14,344 bases of DNA from Verrucomicrobia bacterium UBA6015 (GTDB lineage Bacteria > Verrucomicrobiota > Kiritimatiellia > UBA8416), in the NCBI GenBank assembly GCA_002428045.1, contig DIZZ01000187.1:1-14344 (forward strand), written 5' to 3'. Positions 1-7,200 of this stretch are shown here, in pieces; positions within the stretch are counted from its first letter, which is position 1; each line of letters opens with the position of its first letter. A program made the translations under genes and the position numbers. The notes under the pieces are model-generated. The model did not search any database, had not been told where the DNA came from, and saw nothing but the letters and a program-made list of their open reading frames with translations.

Positions 1-23
1 TATGTTATTTTTCAACGGCTCCT
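1..23. repeat. Left copy of 23-bp terminal inverted repeat
   Basis: The first 23 bases are an exact reverse complement of the last 23 bases of the window (14322-14344). Matching stops abruptly at position 24. Reading leftwards out of the window, the repeat begins GGAGCCGTTGAAAAATAA, a G-rich tip followed by GTTGAAAAA. Similar tips occur on several DDE-transposase insertion sequences; I cannot name a family. The most economical reading is that an IS copy begins at about position 22 and extends leftwards out of view. The alternative is that this is the outer tip of an element spanning the window. Confidence 0.85.
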
Positions 24-57
24 TAGCGGCAAGCGCAGAGTTTGGAAATGTCAATGG
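23..57. repeat. 35-bp direct repeat, left copy
   Basis: This 35-base stretch, starting TTAGCGGCAAGCGCAGAG, recurs without mismatch and in the same orientation at 1903-1937, exactly 1880 bp away. It directly abuts the inverted repeat at 1-23. The two copies bracket the aldo/keto reductase gene and its promoter. A second short block, GCCTGTCCCTTG, also occurs near both copies (72-83 and 1857-1868), but on opposite sides of the 35-mer, so a larger dispersed intergenic element may have been broken here. Confidence 0.85.
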
Positions 58-104
58 AAGGACGACCAAAGGCCTGTCCCTTGGGTCATATGGCACGTGA
101 TCTC

Positions 105-1214
105 TTACCCCGCCGACAGTGCCTCATGAGCGGCACGGAGCTGGGCGGAAATGGCGATGCCTTGCGGACATTTCGGCGCGCAGGTCCCGCAATCGATGCA
201 GGCATCCGCAGGTAAATGATTCTCGCGACGGGCTTTTGCAAGCCGGGCATACTGGGCGCGGGCATGCTCCCAAAGCCCGTACACGCGGCCGGTGTTGTAG
301 ATCGAGAAGATCTGCGGGATATCGATCCCCGAGGGGCAAGGCATACAATATCCGCAGCCGGTACAGTAAAGCTTGGCCATTTCGGCCAACTGCCGGGTCT
401 GCGTGCTGATGATCGCCAAATCCGCATCGCCAAGCGGGGTTTCCACCGAGGCCGCCTCGACATTCTCAAGCACCTGTTCCAAGGTACTCATCCCCGAGAG
501 CGCGATATCCACATTGGGGTTGGCCAATACGAAGCGTAGCGCCAGCTCGGGGATGCGGCGGATATCCGGCACCAGACGGGCAAGGACCTCGCTATCGCCC
601 CCGAGACGGCCCCCGCCGACCGGTCCCATGACCACGATTCCCATGCCCGCCGCTTTGGCATAGGCGATCTCCTCCTCGAACTCGCGGTTAAGCATGTTGT
701 ACTGGATCGTCACGCTCTCATAACGCCCATCATCCACCATGCGCCGGAAGAACGCACGCGATCCGTGAAACGAGGTGCAGATATGCCCGATCAACCCCTG
801 GTCCTTGGCCTTCTCAAGCCATTTCCAGATATGCGGCACGATGGCCGTATCGTACGTTTCAGCATTGATGCCATGGGTGTTGTAGATGTCGATATACTGG
901 ACATCAAGCCGGTCAAGGCTATTTTCCAGATTCGTCCACCAAGCCTTCTCATCGGCCTCGAAACAGTGGTTCTTGGTGGAGAGCACGATCCGGTCGCGCC
1001 AACCCTTGAGCGCTTCGCCAACAACCCGCTGGCTATCCTGCTGGCAATAGAAGACGGCGGTGTCGATATAGGTTACCCCGGCTTCGAACGCCCGGTGGAT
1101 CATGGGGATCGCCAGCTCGCGATTCACCGTTTCGCCCTGCATGGGCAGGCGCATGGCCCCGAACCCCAGCCGTGACACCTTCAACCCAGTTCTGCCAAGT
1201 ATTGTGTACTGCAT
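105..1214 (-). CDS. Aldo/keto reductase with C-terminal bis-[4Fe-4S] ferredoxin domain
   Basis: This 369-residue protein is probably a cytoplasmic NAD(P)H-linked oxidoreductase acting on carbonyl compounds; its substrate is unknown. The N-terminal TIM barrel (about 1-275) starts with the family opening LGRTGLKVSRLGFG. It carries the AKR catalytic tetrad: Asp51 and Tyr56 in DTAVFY, Lys81 in STK, and His114 in NTH. The tail holds two cysteine clusters, C284/C287/C290/C293 and C339/C342/C345/C349 followed by Pro, as in 2[4Fe-4S] ferredoxins. This fused architecture is known from the COG1453-type AKR group, often seen in anaerobes, and suggests electron exchange with ferredoxin or flavin partners. 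The ATG start has GGAGG (plus-strand CCTCC at 1221-1225) six bases upstream. It is monocistronic, and no terminator hairpin is visible between the stop and the window edge. Family call is firm; substrate is open. Confidence 0.93.
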   Translation of the reverse strand: MQYTILGRTGLKVSRLGFGAMRLPMQGETVNRELAIPMIHRAFEAGVTYIDTAVFYCQQDSQRVVGEALKGWRDRIVLSTKNHCFEADEKAWWTNLENSLDRLDVQYIDIYNTHGINAETYDTAIVPHIWKWLEKAKDQGLIGHICTSFHGSRAFFRRMVDDGRYESVTIQYNMLNREFEEEIAYAKAAGMGIVVMGPVGGGRLGGDSEVLARLVPDIRRIPELALRFVLANPNVDIALSGMSTLEQVLENVEAASVETPLGDADLAIISTQTRQLAEMAKLYCTGCGYCMPCPSGIDIPQIFSIYNTGRVYGLWEHARAQYARLAKARRENHLPADACIDCGTCAPKCPQGIAISAQLRAAHEALSAG

Positions 1215-1242
1215 AAAAATCCTCCGATTAATCCGTGCCTTC

Positions 1243-1271
1243 AGTCTACCGCGGGTTCATTACGGTGGCAA
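1243..1271 (-). promoter_or_regulatory. Sigma70-type promoter of the aldo/keto reductase gene
   Basis: On the minus strand, TTGCCA (1266-1271) and TAGACT (1243-1248) are separated by 17 bases. Transcription would start near 1236, giving a leader of about 20 nt that includes the GGAGG ribosome site. The same -10 hexamer, TAGACT, recurs in the candidate promoter of the crp/fnr operon at the other end of the window, which supports both calls. Prediction by eye only. Confidence 0.5.
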
Positions 1272-1376
1272 CCCAAGATCGCGCGCCACATCAAGGTAAA
1301 TTCCGCCCGATTTCCCATCATTGACCACAGACCTGTCGCTATGGCAACATCGCTCGCATTTCACTTCCGTAGGGAT

Positions 1377-1412
1377 CTCTCCTAATCGTAATCCTGATCG
1401 CAATCCTAATCG
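1377..1412. repeat. 12-bp tandem repeat, three units
   Basis: Three adjacent 12-base units fit the pattern YAATCCTRATCG: 1377-1388 (two mismatches to the third unit), 1389-1400 (taatcctgatcg) and 1401-1412 (caatcctaatcg). They sit in non-coding DNA between the divergent aldo/keto reductase and efflux operon. The right end overlaps the stop of the possible gene fragment at 1406-1609. Copy number is probably variable through slippage. No function is evident. Confidence 0.65.
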
Positions 1413-1609
1413 TCTGAAACAGCGTGGCATGTGCCGTATTCGGCTTTTTGCTCGTACACTCGATGCGCAGATGTGTGGCGAATCAGCCCAACGAGCATAG
1501 AGACAATTCGCACGAGGATAATCTTACCGTCGTCAATCTGTTTGATCCGGTTCTTTGCCACATAGGACATCAAGACACGCGGCGCATTCCAATGCGGAGC
1601 CACGAGCAA
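1406..1609 (-). pseudogene. Possible degenerate gene fragment (four-helix-bundle-like?)
   Basis: An open frame of up to 67 codons on the minus strand starts at TTG, with an internal ATG at codon 14. It contains a helical-looking stretch, IILVRIVSMLVGLIRHTSAHRVYEQ, and stops inside the 12-bp tandem repeats. That segment resembles the last helix of small four-helix-bundle (23S rRNA intervening-sequence-type) proteins, but this is an impression from composition, not a clear motif. No good ribosome site precedes it and the upstream part of such a protein is absent. It is therefore either the remnant of a decayed gene or a chance open frame. Low confidence. Confidence 0.22.
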
Positions 1610-1659
1610 TGTCGAAAAAGCGACAGCGGGCAGGGCAGACGCATCTTAATTTCGGGGGT

Positions 1660-1696
1660 GAATTTTTGGGGTTACGCAGAATCTGCGTCTAAATTC
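1660..1696. repeat. Palindrome with extended stem
   Basis: ACGCAGA-A-TCTGCGT at 1674-1688 is a perfect palindrome around a single central base. A further pairing, GAATTT (1660-1665) with AAATTC (1691-1696), lies outside it across an asymmetric internal loop. The centre could bind a dimeric regulator or fold as a hairpin. No adjacent gene start or T-run identifies it as an operator or terminator. Confidence 0.45.
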
Positions 1697-1902
1697 AGCC
1701 TTCCGGTAACGTCGGATAATACCGTGTCACTTTTTAGGGGCAACATTGGGGAACAGGAACCCACGGACATTCCTCTGCCTGTGCTCTCTTTCCCTTTGCT
1801 TCGTTTGCAGGCTGGACGCCCGAACCACTTTCTTTTGTCAAGCCGACGAATGGCCTGCCTGTCCCTTGAGATTTCCGGCGAAAAACCGACTGAATCCGGA
1901 CG

Positions 1903-1937
1903 TTAGCGGCAAGCGCAGAGTTTGGAAATGTCAATGG
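1903..1937. repeat. 35-bp direct repeat, right copy
   Basis: Exact copy of 23-57 in direct orientation. Here the upstream neighbour is ordinary intergenic sequence rather than the inverted repeat. Identity begins at base 1903 and ends at 1937. Comparing the two copies places the junction of the left-edge inverted repeat at position 22/23. Confidence 0.85.
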
Positions 1938-2051
1938 TTTGGCAAGCGAAACAAACCGGCAGCAGTCCCATTCCCTCTTCCTGCAGGCCTCCAGCAGTTC
2001 AATTGAAGAATGACGAGACATCCGCTCTAATGGATGACCCTCGAGCCCATT

Positions 2052-2100
2052 CCGTCCGCGTCGTGCGGGAGGGACGGGTTCCACCCCGTCCGCGTCGTGC
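2052..2100. repeat. 15-bp direct repeats flanking a GC-rich hairpin
   Basis: CCGTCCGCGTCGTGC occurs at 2052-2066 and again at 2086-2100. Between and overlapping them, GGACGGG (2072-2078) can pair with CCCGTCC (2085-2091) around a six-base loop. The arrangement resembles a REP-like intergenic element. No T-run follows, so an intrinsic terminator is unlikely. Confidence 0.6.
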
Positions 2101-2121
2101 AAGCCATTGCCGTTAACGTAC

Positions 2122-2140
2122 CCGGAGCATCTTGCTCCGG
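2122..2140. repeat. Perfect 8-bp stem, 3-base loop hairpin
   Basis: CCGGAGCA (2122-2129), loop TCT, TGCTCCGG (2133-2140). It is one of a series of short hairpins upstream of the efflux operon. The hairpin at 2220-2234 has the same geometry (stem ending CA, three-base loop, TG). Neither is followed by a T-run. Confidence 0.65.
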
Positions 2141-2219
2141 ATGGCAGAGCCAATGGGAAAACGAAAGACAAGCCGACCGCTTTCATTCGCTTGGGCTTTG
2201 CCATTGTCTTCCCCAGCCC

Positions 2220-2277
2220 GGCGCAGGATGCGCCAGGTACGTCCACTTTCTCCCGAATCCTTCGCTAAGGATCCGGG
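2220..2277. repeat. Two adjacent hairpins upstream of the tetR promoter
   Basis: The first is GGCGCA-GGA-TGCGCC (2220-2234), a perfect 6-bp stem. The second is ATCCTT-CGCT-AAGGAT (2257-2272), extended by CCCG/CGGG (2252-2255 with 2274-2277) across one mismatch. Both lie just upstream of the -35 of the efflux operon. They may be intergenic repeat units or structures that insulate the operon from upstream transcription. Confidence 0.5.
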
Positions 2278-2302
2278 CCATTCCCCATATACGATATTCG
2301 TG

Positions 2303-2331
2303 TTGACAAGGCGGATACCTGTCGGTATCTT
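2303..2331 (+). promoter_or_regulatory. Promoter of the tetR-efflux operon
   Basis: A consensus -35, TTGACA (2303-2308), is followed after 17 bases by TATCTT (2326-2331, four of six matches to TATAAT). The start of transcription would fall near 2338, about 25 nt before the tetR start codon. The TetR-type palindrome at 2314-2329 occupies the spacer and part of the -10, so a bound repressor would exclude RNA polymerase. Confidence 0.7.
2314..2329. promoter_or_regulatory. Probable TetR-family operator
   Basis: GATACC-TGTC-GGTATC has perfect 6-bp arms around a 4-bp centre. It lies inside the promoter spacer and overlaps the -10, immediately upstream of a TetR-family gene. TetR-family repressors commonly bind such palindromes in their own promoters, so the expected behaviour is autorepression of the whole efflux operon, relieved by a pump substrate. 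The site is seen directly; its ligand and protein partner are inferred from position. Confidence 0.68.
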
Positions 2332-2362
2332 GAATCTATATTCAAAAAACGAAGAGGCATTC

Positions 2363-3019
2363 ATGATGACTCCGGAAACTGCTGAGGATTCAGAGGTGGG
2401 CGGGCGCAAAGCGCGCGAACGGATCCGTCACCGAAGCGAGATCCTGGCGGCGGCGGAACGGGTCTTTGCCGCGCGCGGGTTTCACGCCACGACCATGGAG
2501 CTGATCGCCCGTGAAGCGGAATTCTCGGTCGGCTCGCTGTATAATTTCTTCGCCAACAAGGACGCGCTGTATGCCGAACTGATGGACACCATCGCGGCGT
2601 CGTTCCTGTCCGGTATGGAGCAGCGGGTCCTGCCGCTGGAATCCCCGGTGGAGGCCTTACTCGCCATGGTCGATATGCGCATCGATTTCATGGAGTTGCA
2701 CCGCGGGCTTTTTCGCATGGTGATGGAACAGTCATCCGGTGCTCGCTGGCATCCGTCCGGTGCCCTGCCGCAGAAATCAAAAACCATTTTTGATCAATAC
2801 CAGCAACGGCTGGTCGAGATCTTCGAGCGCGGCATTCAAGCCGCTGATTTCGATCCGGAGCCAGCACTCTACCAGGCGTTGGCATTCGATGGCATGGTGA
2901 ATGCCTTCACGCTCTACTGGTCCTCGCACATGGATGAGGGCCTTTCACGCGAACAGGCGCGTCACACGATTGTAAACCGGTTTCTAAAACGACAACTGAA
3001 CAAAAAGGCGGGTGCATGA
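2363..3019 (+). CDS. TetR/AcrR-family repressor of the efflux operon
   Basis: A 218-residue cytoplasmic DNA-binding regulator. The N-terminal TetR helix-turn-helix spans about residues 24-72, with the typical AAERVFAARGF first helix and the recognition region FSVGSLYNFFANKDALY. The rest is a helical ligand-binding and dimerisation domain of normal length. The reading frame stays open further upstream through the promoter. I place the start at 2363 because GAAGAGG (2351-2357) lies just before it and the promoter at 2303-2331 would lie inside any longer version. A second ATG at 2366 is equally possible. The stop overlaps the start of the membrane-fusion gene by four bases (ATGA), so the genes are translationally coupled. 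It is the likely occupant of the palindrome at 2314-2329. The inducing ligand is unknown. Confidence 0.92.
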   Translation: MMTPETAEDSEVGGRKARERIRHRSEILAAAERVFAARGFHATTMELIAREAEFSVGSLYNFFANKDALYAELMDTIAASFLSGMEQRVLPLESPVEALLAMVDMRIDFMELHRGLFRMVMEQSSGARWHPSGALPQKSKTIFDQYQQRLVEIFERGIQAADFDPEPALYQALAFDGMVNAFTLYWSSHMDEGLSREQARHTIVNRFLKRQLNKKAGA

Positions 3020-4209
3020 TGCAGGATCAACGGAAGAACCATGGGTTTATCATACGGACTGCTATACTCGGTATCGGATTTGTGGTGTTCACCGGCTGCG
3101 GGCAGCGCGGGGCTCGGGGGCCGCAGGACATGGGACCGCCGGAAGTGGGGGTCTTCACGGTCACGGAACAACCGCTGGAATTAACGACGGTCCTGCCGGG
3201 CCGTACGAGCGCCTTCCGCGAGGCGCAGATCCGTCCGCAGGTCAATGGCCTGATCCGGGAGCGTGTCTTTGAGGAGGGTGCCGAGGTCAAGGCTGGCGAC
3301 CGGTTATACCAGATTGATCCGGCACCGTATCAGGCGGCGGTCGATCAGGCCAAGGCGGCGGTCGCCATGGCGGAAGCCAGTCTCCCGGCACTGCGTTCGC
3401 GTGAAACGCGTATGAAGGAGCTGGCCTCCACGCGGGCGGTTGGCCAGCAGGATTACGACGATGCCTTGGCGGCACTACGGCAGGCCGAGGCCCAACGGGC
3501 GTCCAGCCTGGCTGCCCTAGCCAGTGCAGAGATCAACCTGTCATACACCCCGATCCATGCGCCGGTGGCGGGCCGTATCGGCCGCTCGGCTGTCACCGAA
3601 GGGGCCTTGGTCACGGCCTACCAGCCCGTTCCGCTGGCGACGATTCGTCAACTGGATCCGATCTATCTTGACGTTACGCAGTCCACGGCGGAACTGCTGC
3701 GCCTCAAACGGCGACTGGCTGACGGCAGGCTTTCAGAAGACGGTGCGGATATGGCGACGGTCACGATCCTGCAGGAGGACGGAATACCCTACCCGCATGA
3801 GGGAACACTGGCTTTTCGTGATGTCTCGGTGGATCCCTCGACGGCCTCCGTGGTGCTGCGGATCGTGGTACCGAATCCAGACGGTGCCCTGTTGCCGGGG
3901 ATGTTTTTGCGGGCGATCCTGAAAGAGGGGATTCGCCGCCAGGCGATCCTGGTGCCGCAGCAGAGTGTCAGGCGCAACCCGAAGGGCCAGCCGTTCACCT
4001 GGGTGGTGACGGCGGATGGCAAGGCCGATGTCCGGATGCTTGAGCTTGACCAGGCCATCGGGAACCAGTGGCATATCACCAGCGGCCTGACCGCCGGCGA
4101 CCGGGTGATACAGGAAGGGATACAGCGCCTGCGCCCGGGCACCCCGGTCAAGGTTGTCGACATGGCGTCCACCAACCAACCTGCCAAAACCGCCACGGAA
4201 ACCCGCTAA
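3016..4209 (+). CDS. RND efflux periplasmic adaptor (membrane fusion lipoprotein, AcrA/MexA type)
   Basis: A 397-residue adaptor that would link the inner-membrane pump to the outer-membrane channel. Residues 1-28 form a lipoprotein signal with basic residues, a hydrophobic core, and FTGC, giving Cys28 as the lipidation site. The barrel-sandwich (lipoyl-like) half-motifs are visible around QIRPQVNGLIRERVFEEG (about 75-92) and YTPIHAPVAGRIGRS (about 177-191). The intervening 110-170 is an Ala/Gln-rich alpha-helical hairpin with ELASTRAVGQQDYDDA. The beta-barrel and membrane-proximal domains follow, including LLPGMFLRA. Length is typical of the AcrA/MexA family. It overlaps tetR by four bases and ends 13 bases before the pump gene, whose ribosome site begins at its stop codon. 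Confidence 0.95.
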   Translation: MMQDQRKNHGFIIRTAILGIGFVVFTGCGQRGARGPQDMGPPEVGVFTVTEQPLELTTVLPGRTSAFREAQIRPQVNGLIRERVFEEGAEVKAGDRLYQIDPAPYQAAVDQAKAAVAMAEASLPALRSRETRMKELASTRAVGQQDYDDALAALRQAEAQRASSLAALASAEINLSYTPIHAPVAGRIGRSAVTEGALVTAYQPVPLATIRQLDPIYLDVTQSTAELLRLKRRLADGRLSEDGADMATVTILQEDGIPYPHEGTLAFRDVSVDPSTASVVLRIVVPNPDGALLPGMFLRAILKEGIRRQAILVPQQSVRRNPKGQPFTWVVTADGKADVRMLELDQAIGNQWHITSGLTAGDRVIQEGIQRLRPGTPVKVVDMASTNQPAKTATETR

Positions 4210-4222
4210 AGGAGCCTTCGCC

Positions 4223-7200
4223 ATGCTTTCTAAATTCTTCCTGGATCGTCCGGTATTCGCCTGGGTGATCGCCATTTTCATCATGATTCTGGGGGCACTG
4301 GCAACCTACAACCTGCCGATCTCGCAATATCCCCCCATCGCCCCGCCAGCCATTGCCATCACCGCCTTCTATCCGGGGGCCTCCGCCCAGACGGTGGAGA
4401 ACAGCGTCACCCAGATCATCGAGCAGAAGATGACCGGGTTCGACGACATGCTTTATCTCTCCGGCATGAGCGATGCCTCGGGCAGTGCCCGTATCGAGTT
4501 GACCTTCAAGCCGGGGACGGATCCCGACCTTGCCTGGGCGAAAGTGCAGAACAAGCTGCAGCTCGCCATGGCCAGCCTGCCGGAAGCCGTGCAACGGTCC
4601 GGGGTGCAGGTCAGCAAATCGACGCGCAATTACCTGATCCTGGCCGGGTTGGTGTCCGAGGACGGTAGCATGACCGGCGACGATCTGCGCGACTACGCGC
4701 AATCCAATCTGGAAAAGGTGCTGGCCCGTGTACCGGGCGTCGGCGAGGTCCAGAATTTCGGTTCCCAGTACGCCATGCGGGTTTGGTTGAACCCCGACAA
4801 GCTCACGACCTACAACCTGACCATTGCCGATGTCATCCAGGCCCTGCGCGCCTACAACGTCGAGATCTCCGCTGGCCAGTTCGGCGCGATTCCCGCCATT
4901 GATGGCCAGCAGTTGAACGCGTCGATCGTGGTCCAGAACCTCCTGCAGACGCCCGAGGAATTCGCCGCGATCCCCATCCGGATCAACCCGGACGGGTCGA
5001 GCATCCATATCCGCGATGTCGGGCGCACCGAGCTGGGCGCGGAGTCGTATGACATCGATGCCCGCTACAACGGGCAGGCCGCCGCCGTCCTGGCAATCCG
5101 GCAGGCACCGGGTGCCAATGCCCTCAACACGGCCGAGGGGGTCCGCGCAAAGCTGCGCGAGATGAGCGATTTCTTCCCGCCCGGCATCAAGGTGATCTAT
5201 CCCTACGACACCACGCCGTTCGTCCGCGTGGCGATCGGCGAGGCGGTCAAGGCACTGATCCAGGCCATCGCGCTGGTTTTCCTGGTCATGTGGCTGTTCA
5301 TGGGCAACATCCGCGCCACGCTGATTCCAACCATTGCCGTACCCGTCGTCCTGCTAGGCACCTGCGCGGCGCTGGGGGCCTTCGGTTATTCGATCAACAT
5401 GCTGACGATGTTCGCCATGGTGATTGCCATCGGCCTGCTGGTGGACGATGCGATCGTGGTGGTGGAGAACGTGGAACGGCTGATGAGCGAGGAGGGGCTT
5501 TCGCCGCGGGAGGCCACCGCCAAATCGATGGAGCAGGTCACCAGTGCGCTGATCGGCATTTTCCTGGTGATGTCCGCGCTGTTCGGTCCGATGGCCTTCT
5601 TCAGTGGTTCCACCGGCATCATCTACCGGCAGTTCTCCGTTACGATCGTCACCAGCATGCTGCTCTCCGTGGTCGTGGCGTTGGTGCTGACCCCCGTGCT
5701 CTGCGCGAGCATTCTCAAACCGGTCGCCAAGGGCCATGAGGCGGCCGAGGGCGCGATCTGGTTCCTGCGTCCGTTCTTTCTCGCCTTCGACCGTGGCTTC
5801 AACCGTTTCCGCGATGGCTTCGTGGTGTTGCTCGGCCATGCCCTGGCCCGCAAGGTTCGCTTCGTGATCATCTATATCCTGATCGTCGCCGGGCTCGGCG
5901 TCCTCTTTGCCCGCATGCCGACCAGCTATCTGCCGGACGAGGACCAGGGGATCCTGTTCACGCAGATCGCCATGCCGACGGGCACGACCCTGGAGCAGAC
6001 CCGCAAAGTGGCCAACGAGGTCCAGCAGTATTTCCTTGAGAACGAACCGGAGGCGGTTGACTCCTGCATGACGATTGCCGGCATGGGCTTTGCCGGGCGG
6101 GCACAGAACAACGGCATGCTGTTTGTGAAGCTGAAGGACTGGGAAAAGCGCGACCGCGCCGATCTGCGGGTCAAGGCGGTGGCCGGCCGTGCCATGGCCC
6201 GTTTCGCCTCCATCCGCGAAGGCATGGTGTTTGCCTTTGCCCCGCCGCCGGTCTCCGAACTGGGCAGTGCCAACGGGTTCGATTTCCAGCTCGTTGATCG
6301 TGGAGGCAATGGGCATGCCGCCCTGATGGAGGCCCGCAATCAACTGCTCGGCATGGCGGCGCAGGATCCCCGGCTGGTCAAGGTCCGCCCCAACGGCATG
6401 GAAGATGTGCCGGAATACCGGGTGGACATCGACTGGCGCAAGGCCGGCGCTTTGGGGGTACCGATCAACGCGATCCACCATACGATCTCTGCCGCCTTCG
6501 GCAGTGCCTACGTCAATGACTTCATCCACGCGGGTCGCGTCAAGCGCGTCTTCGTGCAGGCGGACGCCCCCTACCGGATGCTGCCGAAGGATCTCGACCG
6601 GCTGTACGTCTGCGGCAGCAGCGGCAAGATGGTGCCGTTCTCGGCATTCTCCACCGGACGCTGGACCAGCGGCTCGCCGAAACTGGAACGGTTCAACGGC
6701 TTCCCGTCGATGAACATCTGGGGCGAGGCCGCACCGGGCCGCAGCTCCGGCGAGGCCATGAAGGCCATGGAGGAACTCACGACCAGACTGCCGCCGGGGT
6801 ACGGGTTCGACTGGTCGGGGCTCTCCTACCAGGAGCGGCAGGCGGCCTCGCAGACCGGATTGCTGTATGGGTTCTCCATCCTGATCGTGTTTCTGTTCCT
6901 GGCGGCGCTGTACGGCAAGTGGAATATCCCGATCGCCGTGCTGATGATCCTGCCACTGGGCTTTATCGGTGGTTTTGGGGCCTCGATGCTGCGCGGGCTC
7001 TCCAGCGACGTCTACTTCCAGATCGGGTTGCTGAACACGCTGGGACTGGCCACCAAGAACGCCATCCTGATCATCCAGTTCGCCATGGACGGGGTCAGGC
7101 AAGGCGTCGGTCTAACCGAGGCCACCCTGCAGGCGGTGCGGCTGCGGTTGCGTCCGATCATCATGACCTCGACCACCACCGGGCTGGCCGTGCTGCCGAT

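Larger units (their letters stand above)
1215..2362. other. Long intergenic region between divergent transcription units
   Basis: These 1148 bases separate the leftward aldo/keto reductase from the rightward efflux operon. No frame within has both a ribosome site and recognisable protein content. They contain the reductase promoter, the 12-bp tandem repeats, a weak gene remnant (1406-1609), the second copy of the 35-bp direct repeat, and several compact hairpins (1674-1688, 2072-2091, 2122-2140, 2220-2234, 2252-2277), ending with the tetR promoter/operator. Base composition between about 1300 and 1800 looks visibly less GC-rich than the flanking genes. The region looks like an accumulation site for repeats. 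Confidence 0.7.

Noticed and set aside
1424..1906. A 160-codon plus-strand open frame in the intergenic region
   Set aside because: No ribosome site or recognisable motif; it overlaps palindromes and low-complexity DNA. Judged to be chance.
1734..2246. A 170-codon minus-strand open frame in the intergenic region
   Set aside because: It runs through the 35-bp repeat, the 15-bp repeats and two hairpins. Its composition is Arg/Pro/Ser-rich without a recognisable fold, and it lacks a convincing ribosome site. Repeats account for it better.
2132..2362. N-terminal extension of the TetR protein to an ATG at 2132
   Set aside because: It would encode 77 extra residues across hairpins, the -35/-10 promoter and the operator. 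The start at 2363 has a ribosome site and gives a normal family length.
2780..2800. TTGATCAA inside tetR as an FNR-type site
   Set aside because: It lacks the four-base spacer of the TTGAT-N4-ATCAA consensus and lies in the middle of a coding sequence.
4148..5008. A 286-codon minus-strand open frame over the start of the pump gene
   Set aside because: Shadow of the pump and adaptor coding sequence, with no domain content or translation signals.
5354..7102. A 582-codon open frame antisense to the RND pump
   Set aside because: It lies wholly inside a gene with unmistakable AcrB motifs, its protein is rich in His/Gln/Arg/Gly without recognisable domains, and it has no ribosome site. It is a by-product of GC-rich codon use on the other strand.
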